DNA of 8,008 nucleotides from NCBI GenBank assembly GCA_025963345.1, contig JAOPUS010000152.1:1-8008 (forward strand). The letters run 5' to 3'. This document shows, piece by piece, positions 1 through 7,124 of the stretch. Source of the DNA: Blastococcus sp. Its GTDB lineage: Bacteria; Actinomycetota; Actinomycetes; Mycobacteriales; Geodermatophilaceae. Position 1 is the stretch's first letter. The number at the start of each line of letters is the position of its first letter. The notes under the pieces are model-generated. The model ran no database searches, was not told the origin of the DNA, and worked only from the letters and a program-made list of their open reading frames with translations. The position numbers and the translations under genes are program-made.

Positions 1-1620
1 TTCGTGCTGCTGATCACCGGGGTCGGGTCGCTGATCCACATCTACTCGATCGGCTACATGGCGCACGACCCCGGCCGCCGCCGGTTCTTCGCCTACCTGA
101 ACCTGTTCATCGCGGCGATGCTGCTGCTCGTCCTCGGCAACAGCTTCGTGGCCCTCTACGTGGGCTGGGAGGGCGTCGGTCTCGCGTCCTACCTGCTGAT
201 CGCGTTCTGGTACACCCGCCCGGCGGCCGCCACGGCAGCCAAGAAGGCCTTCATCATGAACCGGGTCGGCGACGTCGGCCTGGCCCTTGCGATCTTCCTG
301 ATGTTCAGCCAGCTCGGGACGACGTCCTACGAGGGCGTCTTCGGCTCGGTCGGCACCCTGGCCGGCGGCACCGTGACCGCCCTCGGGCTGCTCCTGCTGC
401 TCGGCGCCTGCGGGAAGTCCGGCCAGTTCCCCCTGCAGGCCTGGCTGCCCGACGCCATGGAGGGCCCGACCCCGGTCTCGGCCCTCATCCACGCCGCCAC
501 CATGGTGACCGCCGGCGTGTACCTGATCGCCCGCTCGGCACCCATCTACGACCTGACGGAGACGGCCCGCACCGTCGTCATGGCGATCGGCGCGCTCACC
601 CTGCTGATCGGGGCGATCGCCGGCTGCGCCTACGACGACATCAAGAAGGTGCTGGCCTACTCGACGGTCAGCCAGATCGGTTACATGTTCCTGGCCGTCG
701 GGCTCGGGCCGGCCGGCTACGTGGCGGGCCTGGCCCATCTGCTGGCACACGGCTTTTTCAAGGCCGGGCTCTTCCTCGGGGCGGGCTCGGTCATGCACGC
801 CATGAACGACCAGGTCGACATGCGCCGCTTCGGCGGGCTCTGGAAGAAGATGCCGGTCACCTTCGTGACCTTCGGCCTCGGCTACCTCGCCCTGATCGGT
901 TTCCCGTTCCTCGCCGGGTACTACACGAAGGACGCGATCATCGAGGCCACGTTCGACCGTGGCGACACCCTCGGGTACGCGCTCGGCGGGATCGCGGTGC
1001 TCGCCGCGGGGCTCACCGCCTTCTACATGACCCGGCTGATGTTCATGACCTTCTTCGGCCGCCCGCGGTGGGAGGAGGAGGTCCACCCGCACGAGGCCCC
1101 GCCGGTCATGACGCTGCCGATGGTGGTCCTCGCCGTCGGGTCCGTGGCCTCCGGCGCCCTGCTGGTCTCGGTCTTCCCGCTGAAGAACTGGCTGGCGCCG
1201 GTCTTCGGTGAGCCCGCGGAGGCCGAGCACGTGATCGCGCCGCTCACCATCAGCATCGCGCTCACCGTGGTCATGCTCCTGGGCGTGTTCCTCGCCTGGC
1301 TGTTCGTGGGCCGCCGCGAGGTGCCGGAGACCGCCCCGGTGCGCGTCTCGCCGGTGACCCGCGCCGCCCGCAAGGCGCTCTACGCCGACACGATCAACGA
1401 GTCGTTGTTCATGCGCCCCGGCCAGTGGCTGACCCGTGCGCTGGTCTTCTTCGACAACCGGGGCGTCGATGGCGCCGTCAACGGCATGGCCGCGGCTCTC
1501 GGCGGCTCCTCGTCGCGGCTGGGCCGCACCCAGACGGGCTTCGTGCGCACCTACGCCCTCGGGATGCTCGGCGGCGCCGTGCTGGTCGCGGGTGCACTGC
1601 TGGCGGTGACGGCGGGATGA
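1..1620 (+). CDS. nuoL: NADH-quinone oxidoreductase subunit L (NuoL), 5'-truncated by window edge
   Basis: NuoL is the distal antiporter-like proton-pumping subunit of the complex I membrane arm. The frame is open from base 1 and 539 residues are visible. NuoL is usually about 600-650 residues with 16 membrane helices, so roughly the first 90-100 are missing. Visible-residue landmarks: HIYSIGYM near 13-20; GWEGVGLASYLL at 55-66 with the conserved helix-5 glutamate (E57); GKSGQFPLQAWLPDAMEGPTPVSA at 138-161 (written here as two joined motifs, GKSGQFPLQAWLP and DAMEGPTPVSA) with K139; IKKVLAYSTVSQIGYM at 214-229; FFKAGLFL at 252-259 with K254; YYTKD at 307-311 with K310. These lysines match the buried proton-path residues known in NuoL. 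The C-terminal part (about 450-539) matches the long lateral helix and final anchor helix. It is the first gene of the nuoL-nuoM-nuoN run. Identification is secure; the true start is outside the window. Confidence 0.97.
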   Translation, partial: FVLLITGVGSLIHIYSIGYMAHDPGRRRFFAYLNLFIAAMLLLVLGNSFVALYVGWEGVGLASYLLIAFWYTRPAAATAAKKAFIMNRVGDVGLALAIFLMFSQLGTTSYEGVFGSVGTLAGGTVTALGLLLLLGACGKSGQFPLQAWLPDAMEGPTPVSALIHAATMVTAGVYLIARSAPIYDLTETARTVVMAIGALTLLIGAIAGCAYDDIKKVLAYSTVSQIGYMFLAVGLGPAGYVAGLAHLLAHGFFKAGLFLGAGSVMHAMNDQVDMRRFGGLWKKMPVTFVTFGLGYLALIGFPFLAGYYTKDAIIEATFDRGDTLGYALGGIAVLAAGLTAFYMTRLMFMTFFGRPRWEEEVHPHEAPPVMTLPMVVLAVGSVASGALLVSVFPLKNWLAPVFGEPAEAEHVIAPLTISIALTVVMLLGVFLAWLFVGRREVPETAPVRVSPVTRAARKALYADTINESLFMRPGQWLTRALVFFDNRGVDGAVNGMAAALGGSSSRLGRTQTGFVRTYALGMLGGAVLVAGALLAVTAG

Positions 1621-1637
1621 GCATCCTGCTGACGAAC

Positions 1638-1644
1638 GGAGAGG
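1638..1644 (+). promoter_or_regulatory. Ribosome binding site deciding the nuoM start
   Basis: GGAGAGG lies 9 bases upstream of the GTG at 1654, in the 33-base nuoL-nuoM gap. This supports the GTG over the in-frame ATG at 1681, which would remove nine N-terminal residues and sit too far from this site. Confidence 0.7.
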
Positions 1645-1653
1645 CTCCCGGAC

Positions 1654-3240
1654 GTGTCTGACTTCCCGTTCCTGCTCGTGATGATCGCGCTGCCCGCCGT
1701 GGGCGCGGCCGTCGTCGCCGCGCTGCCCAAGGGCCGCGACGAGCTGGCCAAGCAGCTGGCGCTCGGCCTCAGCCTGGTGGTGCTCGTCCTCGCCGTCCTC
1801 ACGACGGTGGCCTTCGACACCGGCGGTGACCGGTTCCAGCTGACCACGTCGGTGGCCTGGATCCCCGACTTCGGCGTGAACCTCGCCCTGGGCGTCGACG
1901 GCATCGCGCTGGTGATGCTGCTGCTCATCGGCGTGCTCGTGCCGGTCGTGATCGGCGCCTCCTGGCGCGACGAGGTCCCTGGCCGGTCGATGAAGGCCTA
2001 CTTCGCCTGGCTGCTGCTGCTCGAGGCGATGATGGTCGGCGTCTTCGCTTCGACCGACGTGTTCCTGTTCTACGTCTTCTTCGAGGCGATGCTCGTCCCG
2101 ATGTACTTCATCATCGGGAGCTTCGGCGGCCCGCGCCGGCAGTACGCCGCGGTGAAGTTCTTCCTGTACAGCCTGGTCGGCGGCCTGATCATGCTCGCCG
2201 CCGTCATCGGCCTGTACGTGGTGAGCGCCAGTCAGCTGGGTGAGGGCACGTTCGCCTTCGACGCGCTGCGACAGCTCGAGATCACCCCGGGCGTGCAGAA
2301 GCTGCTGTTCCTCGGCTTCTTCATCGCCTTCGCGATCAAGGCACCGCTGGTGCCGTTCCACACCTGGCTGCCCGACTCCGGTTCCGAGGCGCCCATCGGT
2401 GGCGCCGTGCTGCTCGTCGGCGTCCTGGACAAGGTCGGCACGTTCGGCTTCCTGCGGTACTGCCTGCCGCTGTTCCCCGACGCGTCCCGCTTCTTTGCGC
2501 CCTGGGTCCTGGTGCTGGCCGTGGCCGGGATCCTCTACGCCGCGTTGCTGGCGATGGGCCAGAGCGACATGAAGCGGCTGGTGTCCTACACGTCGATCTC
2601 CCACTTCGGGTTCATCGCGCTGGGCATCTTCGCGTTCACGACCGAGGCCGCCACCGGCGCGGTGCTCTACATGGTCAACCACGGCATCGCCACGGGGCTG
2701 CTCTTCGTCGTCGTCGGCATGCTCATCGCCCGCGGCGGCTCGCGGCAGATCCGCGACTACGGCGGTGTGGCAGCGAAGGCACCGGTCCTGGCCGGCGTCT
2801 TCCTGCTGGCCGGCCTGGCATCGCTGGCTCTTCCGGGCACCAACAGCTTCGTCAGCGAGTTCCTCGTGCTGATCGGCTCGTTCCCGTCGCAGCCGGTCTT
2901 CACGATCATCGCGACCACGGGCATGATCCTGGCCGCCCTCTACATCCTGCTGATGTACCAGCGCACGATGCAGGGGCCGCCCAGCGGCGTGCTGCTCGTC
3001 GAGGACGACGAGGACGTCGACCCAGTGCCCGCCGCGGCCGACGGTGGCACGGCGACGGCGACGCTCACGGCGCCCCGCCGAACACTGCGCGTCCTCGACC
3101 TCGACCGGCGTGAGCTGGCGGTCGTGGCGCCCCTGGTCGCCCTGATCATCGTGCTGGGCGTCTACCCCCAGCCGCTCCTGAACCTGATCGAGCCGGCCGT
3201 CAGCGCCACCATGAGCGACCTCGGAGGGTCCCAGCGATGA
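1654..3240 (+). CDS. nuoM: NADH-quinone oxidoreductase subunit M (NuoM)
   Basis: NuoM is the middle antiporter-like proton-pumping subunit of the complex I membrane arm. It has 528 residues, close to the family norm, and about 14 hydrophobic segments. Key sites: FFEAMLVPMYF with E144 (the essential helix-5 glutamate); FAIKAPLVPFHTWLPD around 226-241 with K229; LLVGVLDKVGTFGFLR around 253-268 with K260; DMKRLVSYTSISHFGF at 305-320; TNSFVSEFL at 396-404 with E402. These correspond to the conserved charged residues of the proton channel described for E. coli NuoM. Translation starts at GTG, set by the Shine-Dalgarno site at 1638-1644. The stop overlaps the nuoN ATG (ATGA, 3237-3240), implying coupled translation. 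One oddity is the linker between the last two helices (about 443-486), which is long and carries the acidic run EDDEDVD (450-456) followed by an Ala/Thr/Gly-rich stretch. The equivalent loop in better-known NuoM proteins is shorter. Confidence 0.97.
   Translation: MSDFPFLLVMIALPAVGAAVVAALPKGRDELAKQLALGLSLVVLVLAVLTTVAFDTGGDRFQLTTSVAWIPDFGVNLALGVDGIALVMLLLIGVLVPVVIGASWRDEVPGRSMKAYFAWLLLLEAMMVGVFASTDVFLFYVFFEAMLVPMYFIIGSFGGPRRQYAAVKFFLYSLVGGLIMLAAVIGLYVVSASQLGEGTFAFDALRQLEITPGVQKLLFLGFFIAFAIKAPLVPFHTWLPDSGSEAPIGGAVLLVGVLDKVGTFGFLRYCLPLFPDASRFFAPWVLVLAVAGILYAALLAMGQSDMKRLVSYTSISHFGFIALGIFAFTTEAATGAVLYMVNHGIATGLLFVVVGMLIARGGSRQIRDYGGVAAKAPVLAGVFLLAGLASLALPGTNSFVSEFLVLIGSFPSQPVFTIIATTGMILAALYILLMYQRTMQGPPSGVLLVEDDEDVDPVPAAADGGTATATLTAPRRTLRVLDLDRRELAVVAPLVALIIVLGVYPQPLLNLIEPAVSATMSDLGGSQR
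3223..3228 (+). promoter_or_regulatory. Ribosome binding site for nuoN inside the nuoM 3' end
   Basis: GGAGGG lies 8 bases upstream of the ATG at 3237, within the nuoM coding sequence. Together with the ATGA stop/start overlap it fixes the nuoN start and suggests translational coupling with nuoM. Confidence 0.7.
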
Positions 3241-4775
3241 TCCAGGCGCCCGACCTCTCCCTCGCCGCGCTCGCGCCGTTGCTGTTCGTCTTCGGCGCGG
3301 CCTGCGTCGGCGTCCTCGTGGAGGCCTTCCTGCCCCGCGACTCGCGGCACCCCGTGCAGGTCGCTCTCGCCCTGGTGGGCACCCTGGGGGCGCTGGTCTC
3401 CACGCTCCTGCTCGCCGGCACCCGCGAGGTCACCGCGGGCGGCGCGCTCGCCGTCGACGGCGCGGGGCTGTTCCTGCAGGCGACGATCGCCGGGCTGGGC
3501 GCCCTGGCGATCCTGCTGTTCGCCGAGCGGTCCCTGGACCCGGCCCGGTCCTCGTTCGTCACGTCGGCCGCCGTCCCGGCCGGGAGCCCGCGCGACCGTG
3601 AGCTGCTGACCTCCGAGCGGGTGCAGACCGAGGTCTACCCGCTGGCGTCGTTCGCCATCGGCGGCATGATGCTGTTCACCGCCGCGAACGACCTGCTGAT
3701 CATGTTCGTCGCGCTCGAGGTGCTCAGCCTGCCGCTGTACCTGATCAGCGGCATGGCCCGCCGCCGCCGGCTGCTCTCCCAGGAAGCGGCGGTCAAGTAC
3801 TTCCTCCTGGGAGCCTTCGCCTCGGCCTTCTTCCTCTACGGCCTGGCGCTGGTCTACGGCGCCACCGGCAGCGTCCGGCTCAGCGACATCCGCGCCGCAG
3901 CGGTCAGCGACGGCGGGGACGTGCTGCTCGTGCTGGGCCTGGCCCTGCTCGTTGTCGGCCTGCTGTTCAAGGCGAGCGTGGCGCCGTTCCACACCTGGAC
4001 GCCGGACGTCTACCAGGGCGCCCCGACGCCGGTGACGGCGTTCATGGCGGCCTGCACGAAGGTCGCTGCGTTCGGGGCGATCCTGCGTCTCCTCTACGTC
4101 GCGTTCGGCACCAGCGAGTGGACGTGGCGCCCGCTGATCTACGGGGTGGCGATCGTCTCGATGATCGTCGGCGCCGTCCTCGGCCTCACCCAGACCGATC
4201 TCAAGCGGATGCTGGCCTACTCCTCGATCGCGCACGCCGGCTTCCTGCTCACCGGCGTGATCGGCCTCGGCGGCGGCGGGGGCGGGTCGGGGCTCGCGGC
4301 CACGATGTTCTACCTGCTGACCTACGGCCTGACGACGCTCGGCGCGTTCGCCGTCCTCACCCTGGTGCGGGACGGCGACGGCGAGGCGAGCCATCTGTCT
4401 CAGTGGGCGGGGCTGGCGTCGCGGTCGCCGCTGACCGCCGCGGTGATGACCTTGTTCCTCCTGGCGCTGGCGGGGATCCCGCTGACCGCAGGCTTCACCG
4501 GGAAGTTCGCCGTCTTCCGGGCAGCCATCGAGTCCGGTGCCTGGCCGCTGGCCCTCGTCGCCCTGCTGGCCAGCGCGGTGGCCGCGTTCTTCTACCTGCG
4601 GGTCATCGTGCTCATGTACTTCTCCCCGCCTGCCGCGGACGGCCCGACGGTCGGTGTCCCGGGGCTGCCGACGACGATCGTGCTCGCGATCACCGCCACG
4701 GCCACCCTGGCGCTGGGGATCGTGCCCGGGCCGGTGCTCGACCTCGCCCAGCGGGCGGCTATCTTCGTCGGTTGA
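3237..4775 (+). CDS. nuoN: NADH-quinone oxidoreductase subunit N (NuoN)
   Basis: NuoN is the antiporter-like subunit nearest the quinone module in the complex I membrane arm. It has 512 residues. Signature sites: FVALEVLSLPLYL at 157-169 with E161; AVKYFLLGAF at 185-194 with K187; FKASVAPFHTWTPDVYQGAP at 244-263 with K245; AACTKVAAFG at 271-280 with K275; DLKRMLAYSSIAHAGF at 321-336; GIPLTAGFTGKF at 413-424 with K423. These align with charged residues known to matter in E. coli NuoN, offset by about 28. The extra hydrophilic loop at about 100-133, ending VQTEVYP, is a feature I associate with actinobacterial NuoN proteins. A run of six glycines (345-350) sits in an inter-helix loop. The start overlaps the nuoM stop and the stop overlaps the start of the prenyl synthase gene (TGATG). 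It is the last structural gene of the nuo operon. Confidence 0.97.
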   Translation: MIQAPDLSLAALAPLLFVFGAACVGVLVEAFLPRDSRHPVQVALALVGTLGALVSTLLLAGTREVTAGGALAVDGAGLFLQATIAGLGALAILLFAERSLDPARSSFVTSAAVPAGSPRDRELLTSERVQTEVYPLASFAIGGMMLFTAANDLLIMFVALEVLSLPLYLISGMARRRRLLSQEAAVKYFLLGAFASAFFLYGLALVYGATGSVRLSDIRAAAVSDGGDVLLVLGLALLVVGLLFKASVAPFHTWTPDVYQGAPTPVTAFMAACTKVAAFGAILRLLYVAFGTSEWTWRPLIYGVAIVSMIVGAVLGLTQTDLKRMLAYSSIAHAGFLLTGVIGLGGGGGGSGLAATMFYLLTYGLTTLGAFAVLTLVRDGDGEASHLSQWAGLASRSPLTAAVMTLFLLALAGIPLTAGFTGKFAVFRAAIESGAWPLALVALLASAVAAFFYLRVIVLMYFSPPAADGPTVGVPGLPTTIVLAITATATLALGIVPGPVLDLAQRAAIFVG

Positions 4776-4777
4776 TG
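4773..4777 (+). promoter_or_regulatory. TGATG stop/start overlap coupling nuoN to the prenyl synthase gene
   Basis: The nuoN stop (4773-4775) shares one base with the ATG at 4775. No convincing Shine-Dalgarno sequence lies 5-12 bases upstream; the nearest G-rich stretch, GCGGGCGG at 4751-4758, is too distant. Re-initiation by ribosomes ending nuoN is therefore the likely route to translating the next gene. Confidence 0.6.
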
Positions 4778-5830
4778 ACCGGAGCCCGTGCCGCAGTCGA
4801 AGGCACTTCCACCGAGGTCTGGCACCAGGGTTCCACCCCGGCGTCGACCATCGGTCCCTGGCTCCCTGAAGGAGCACTCGGCGCCTCGCTCGCCGACGGC
4901 CTCGTCCGCGTCGAGTCGGCCCTGACGACCGCCGTCGGCAGCGAGCACCCGTTCGTGCGCGAGGCTGCCGGCCACCTGATGTCCGCGGGCGGCAAGCGGT
5001 TCCGGCCGATGCTCGCGCTGCTGGCCGCCCAGCTGGGCGATCCGGAGGCGCCGGACGTGACGCGCGCGGCCGTGGTCTGCGAGCTGACCCACCTCGCCAC
5101 GCTGTACCACGACGACGTCATGGACGAGGCGGCCGTGCGGCGGGGTGCTCCCAGCGCGAACAGCCGCTGGACGAACAGCATCGCGATCCTCACCGGCGAC
5201 CTGCTCTTCGCCCGGGCGTCGGACCTGCTGGCCGACCTCGGCCCCGAGGCCGTGCGGATCCAGGCGCAGACGTTCGAGCGGCTGGTCACCGGCCAGATCA
5301 AGGAGACCGTCGGCGCCCAGCCCGGCGACGACCCGATCGCCCACTACCTCGACGTCCTGGCCGACAAGACCGGCTCCCTGGTCGCGACCTCCGCCCGTTT
5401 CGGGGCGAGCTTCGCCGGCGTCGGGGAGTCCCTGGTCGTGGCGCTGACCGCCTTCGGCGAGGAGGTCGGGGTGGCCTTCCAGATCTCCGACGACCTGCTC
5501 GACATCGTCAGCCAGGGCGGTGCCTCCGGGAAGTCGCCGGGCACCGACCTGCGCGAGGGCATCGCGACCCTGCCGGCGCTGTTCGCGCTCGCCGGTGACG
5601 ACCCGGCCGAGGCTCGGCTGCGCACGCTCGTGGCCGCCCCGATCAGCGACGACGACGACCATGCGGAGGCGCTGGCCCTGCTGCGCGCGTCGCGGTCACT
5701 GGCCCGGGCCAACGAGGTGCTGGCCCAGTACGCCGACCGTGCCCGCGCCCGGCTGGCCGACGTGCCCGCCGGCGACGTCCACGACGCCCTGTCGGCCCTC
5801 TGTGACTACGTGGTCACCCGCACCAGCTGA
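4775..5830 (+). CDS. Long-chain trans-polyprenyl diphosphate synthase (probably for the menaquinone side chain)
   Basis: This enzyme condenses isopentenyl diphosphate onto an allylic diphosphate to build all-trans polyprenyl diphosphates. It has 351 residues, typical for the family. Motifs in order: GGKRFRP at 72-78 (isopentenyl diphosphate binding); first aspartate-rich motif DDVMD at 113-117 inside LYHDDVMDEA; RRG at 122-124; GDLLFARA at 141-148; KTG at 198-200; second aspartate-rich motif DDLLD at 239-243 inside FQISDDLLDI; GKSPGTDLREG at 252-262. The fifth residue before the first motif is alanine (A108). Short-chain synthases usually have a bulky aromatic near there, so a long product is likely. 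The start is the ATG overlapping the nuoN stop. The frame runs open further upstream, but that part lies antisense-free within nuoN in another frame and lacks family similarity. Position after nuoN suggests it makes the tail of the menaquinone used by complex I. Chain length cannot be read from sequence alone. Confidence 0.93.
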   Translation: MTGARAAVEGTSTEVWHQGSTPASTIGPWLPEGALGASLADGLVRVESALTTAVGSEHPFVREAAGHLMSAGGKRFRPMLALLAAQLGDPEAPDVTRAAVVCELTHLATLYHDDVMDEAAVRRGAPSANSRWTNSIAILTGDLLFARASDLLADLGPEAVRIQAQTFERLVTGQIKETVGAQPGDDPIAHYLDVLADKTGSLVATSARFGASFAGVGESLVVALTAFGEEVGVAFQISDDLLDIVSQGGASGKSPGTDLREGIATLPALFALAGDDPAEARLRTLVAAPISDDDDHAEALALLRASRSLARANEVLAQYADRARARLADVPAGDVHDALSALCDYVVTRTS

Positions 5831-5845
5831 GCGCATCCTGAGCCG

Positions 5846-6955
5846 ATGCGGGTCCCGTTCGCACTGATCGTCACCGCCCTGCTGGTGGCCGGCTGCACGG
5901 CGTCGTCCGAGGAACCGGCTCCCTCGGTGGGTGGGCCTGTGCTCGACGTCGCCGTCGTCGCCGACGGGCTCGATCACGCGTGGGACGTGGCGCAGGCGCC
6001 CGACGGGACGCTGCTCGTCGACGAGCGGTCCGGCGGGTTCACCGCCGTTCTCCCGGACGGCACCGTCCAGGAGGTGAAGGCCGGCTTCGACGACCTCTTC
6101 GCCCGCGGTGAGACCGGGCTGATGGGACTGGTCCTCGACCCCGGGTTCACCGGCAACCGGCGCTTCTACAGCTGCCAGGGCGTCACCGACGGATCGAGCT
6201 CGGCGGTCGAGGTCATCGGGTGGACCGTCTCCGCCGACTGGCGCACCGCCACGCGCGTCGCCGACCCGCTCATCGGCACGATCCCGGTCAACGAGGGCTC
6301 CGGTCGGCACGGCGGCTGCCGGCTGCGGTTCACCCCGGACGGCGCCCTGCTGATCGGGACGGGTGACAGCGCCGTCGGCAGCAACGCGCAGGACCGGGCG
6401 TCGCGCGCGGGCAAGGTGCTGCTCGCCGACCCGGCCACCGGCGAGGTGGCCGTGTGGACGTACGGGCACCGCAACGTTCAGGGGCTCGCCGTCCGGCCGG
6501 GGACGGGGCAGGTGTTCGCGGTGGAGCAGGGCACCAGCCGCGACGACGAGGTCAACCTGCTGAAGGACGGGGGGAACTACGGGTACGACCCCGACGGCGA
6601 CGACGGCGGCTACGACGAGAGCGTCCCGATGACCGACACGGGGATCCCCGGGGCGATCCCGGCGGTGTGGGCCTCCGGTGAGCAGACGATCGCCACCAGC
6701 GGCGGCACGTTCCTCGACGGCGACCGCTGGGGGTCCTACGACGGCCTGCTGCTGGTCGGCGTCCTCAGGGGACAGGGCGTCCTCGCGCTGCGGCTGGACG
6801 ACGACGGCGCCCTGCAGGAGCAGTTCCGGCTGCCCGAGCTCGAGGGCACCTACGGGCGGATCCGGACCGTCCAACAGGGCACGGACGGCGCCCTGTACGT
6901 GACGACGGACAATGGAAGCAATCAGGACCGCGTCCTGCGAGTGACGCCTCGGTAG
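5846..6955 (+). CDS. Secreted lipoprotein, PQQ-dependent glucose/sorbosone dehydrogenase family
   Basis: This is a predicted extracytoplasmic six-bladed beta-propeller dehydrogenase of the soluble aldose dehydrogenase type, 369 residues. The N-terminus is a short lipoprotein signal peptide with lipobox VAGC and lipidated C17, followed by a Ser/Glu/Pro-rich tether. Family marks: GETGLMGLVLDPGF at 88-101; RHGGCRLRFTPDGALLIGTGD at 154-174 (split as RHGGCRLRF and TPDGALLIGTGD), where H155 is the candidate catalytic base; YGHRNVQGLA at 206-215; DDEVN at 233-237; SGGTF at 285-289; GRIR at 337-340, matching PQQ-contacting arginines; DGALYVTTD at 347-355. C110 and C158 could form a disulfide. The ATG at 5846 is the only possible start: the frame is closed by the preceding gene's TGA (5828-5830) and the five codons between contain no start. 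No Shine-Dalgarno site is visible. It is probably co-transcribed with the nuo genes. Substrate and true use of PQQ are unproven for most homologues. Confidence 0.85.
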   Translation: MRVPFALIVTALLVAGCTASSEEPAPSVGGPVLDVAVVADGLDHAWDVAQAPDGTLLVDERSGGFTAVLPDGTVQEVKAGFDDLFARGETGLMGLVLDPGFTGNRRFYSCQGVTDGSSSAVEVIGWTVSADWRTATRVADPLIGTIPVNEGSGRHGGCRLRFTPDGALLIGTGDSAVGSNAQDRASRAGKVLLADPATGEVAVWTYGHRNVQGLAVRPGTGQVFAVEQGTSRDDEVNLLKDGGNYGYDPDGDDGGYDESVPMTDTGIPGAIPAVWASGEQTIATSGGTFLDGDRWGSYDGLLLVGVLRGQGVLALRLDDDGALQEQFRLPELEGTYGRIRTVQQGTDGALYVTTDNGSNQDRVLRVTPR

Positions 6956-7124
6956 CGCACCACGATGTCACGCCGAGTGGGGCCCGGAGGGTCCGCGCAG
7001 GCGCGACGAACGCGCTCAGCGCAGCCGGGGAACGGCTCCTGGCAGCGGTGTCATCCGCAGGATGACGATGTGCACCGTGTCGATGTGCCCCGTGTCGATG
7101 TGCACCGTGTCGATGTGCCCCGTG
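6956..7124. other. Intergenic region between convergent genes
   Basis: This 169-base gap separates the lipoprotein gene (+) from korB (-). The first 94 bases (6956-7049) show no promoter, RNA gene or convincing ORF. The remainder holds a small hairpin and a tandem repeat. Frames that run through it look like chance open frames in GC-rich DNA. Confidence 0.6.
7050..7066. terminator. Candidate weak bidirectional terminator hairpin
   Basis: GTCATCC (7050-7056) and GGATGAC (7060-7066) form a perfect 7-bp inverted repeat around a 3-base GCA loop, between two convergent genes. No T-tract follows on either strand and the stem is short. It is at best a weak or Rho-assisted terminator and may be chance. 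Confidence 0.3.

Noticed and set aside
4118..4774. Upstream extension of the prenyl synthase frame to a GTG at 4118
   Set aside because: This part overlaps nuoN in another frame, is Arg/Asp/Pro-rich without family similarity, and would make the enzyme 570 residues. The ATG at 4775 gives a normal-length protein.
3162..4877. 571-codon open frame on the minus strand opposite nuoN
   Set aside because: The translation is low-complexity, rich in R, G, E, Q and D with no domain pattern. It lies opposite a certain nuoN and results from GC-rich third positions.
4592..5662. 356-codon minus-strand open frame opposite nuoN and the prenyl synthase
   Set aside because: It is a compositional shadow of well-supported genes, with no recognisable motif or ribosome site.
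5696..6874. 392-codon minus-strand open frame opposite the lipoprotein gene
   Set aside because: It is rich in V, A, G, P and R with no signal or domain, and the + strand gene has clear family motifs.
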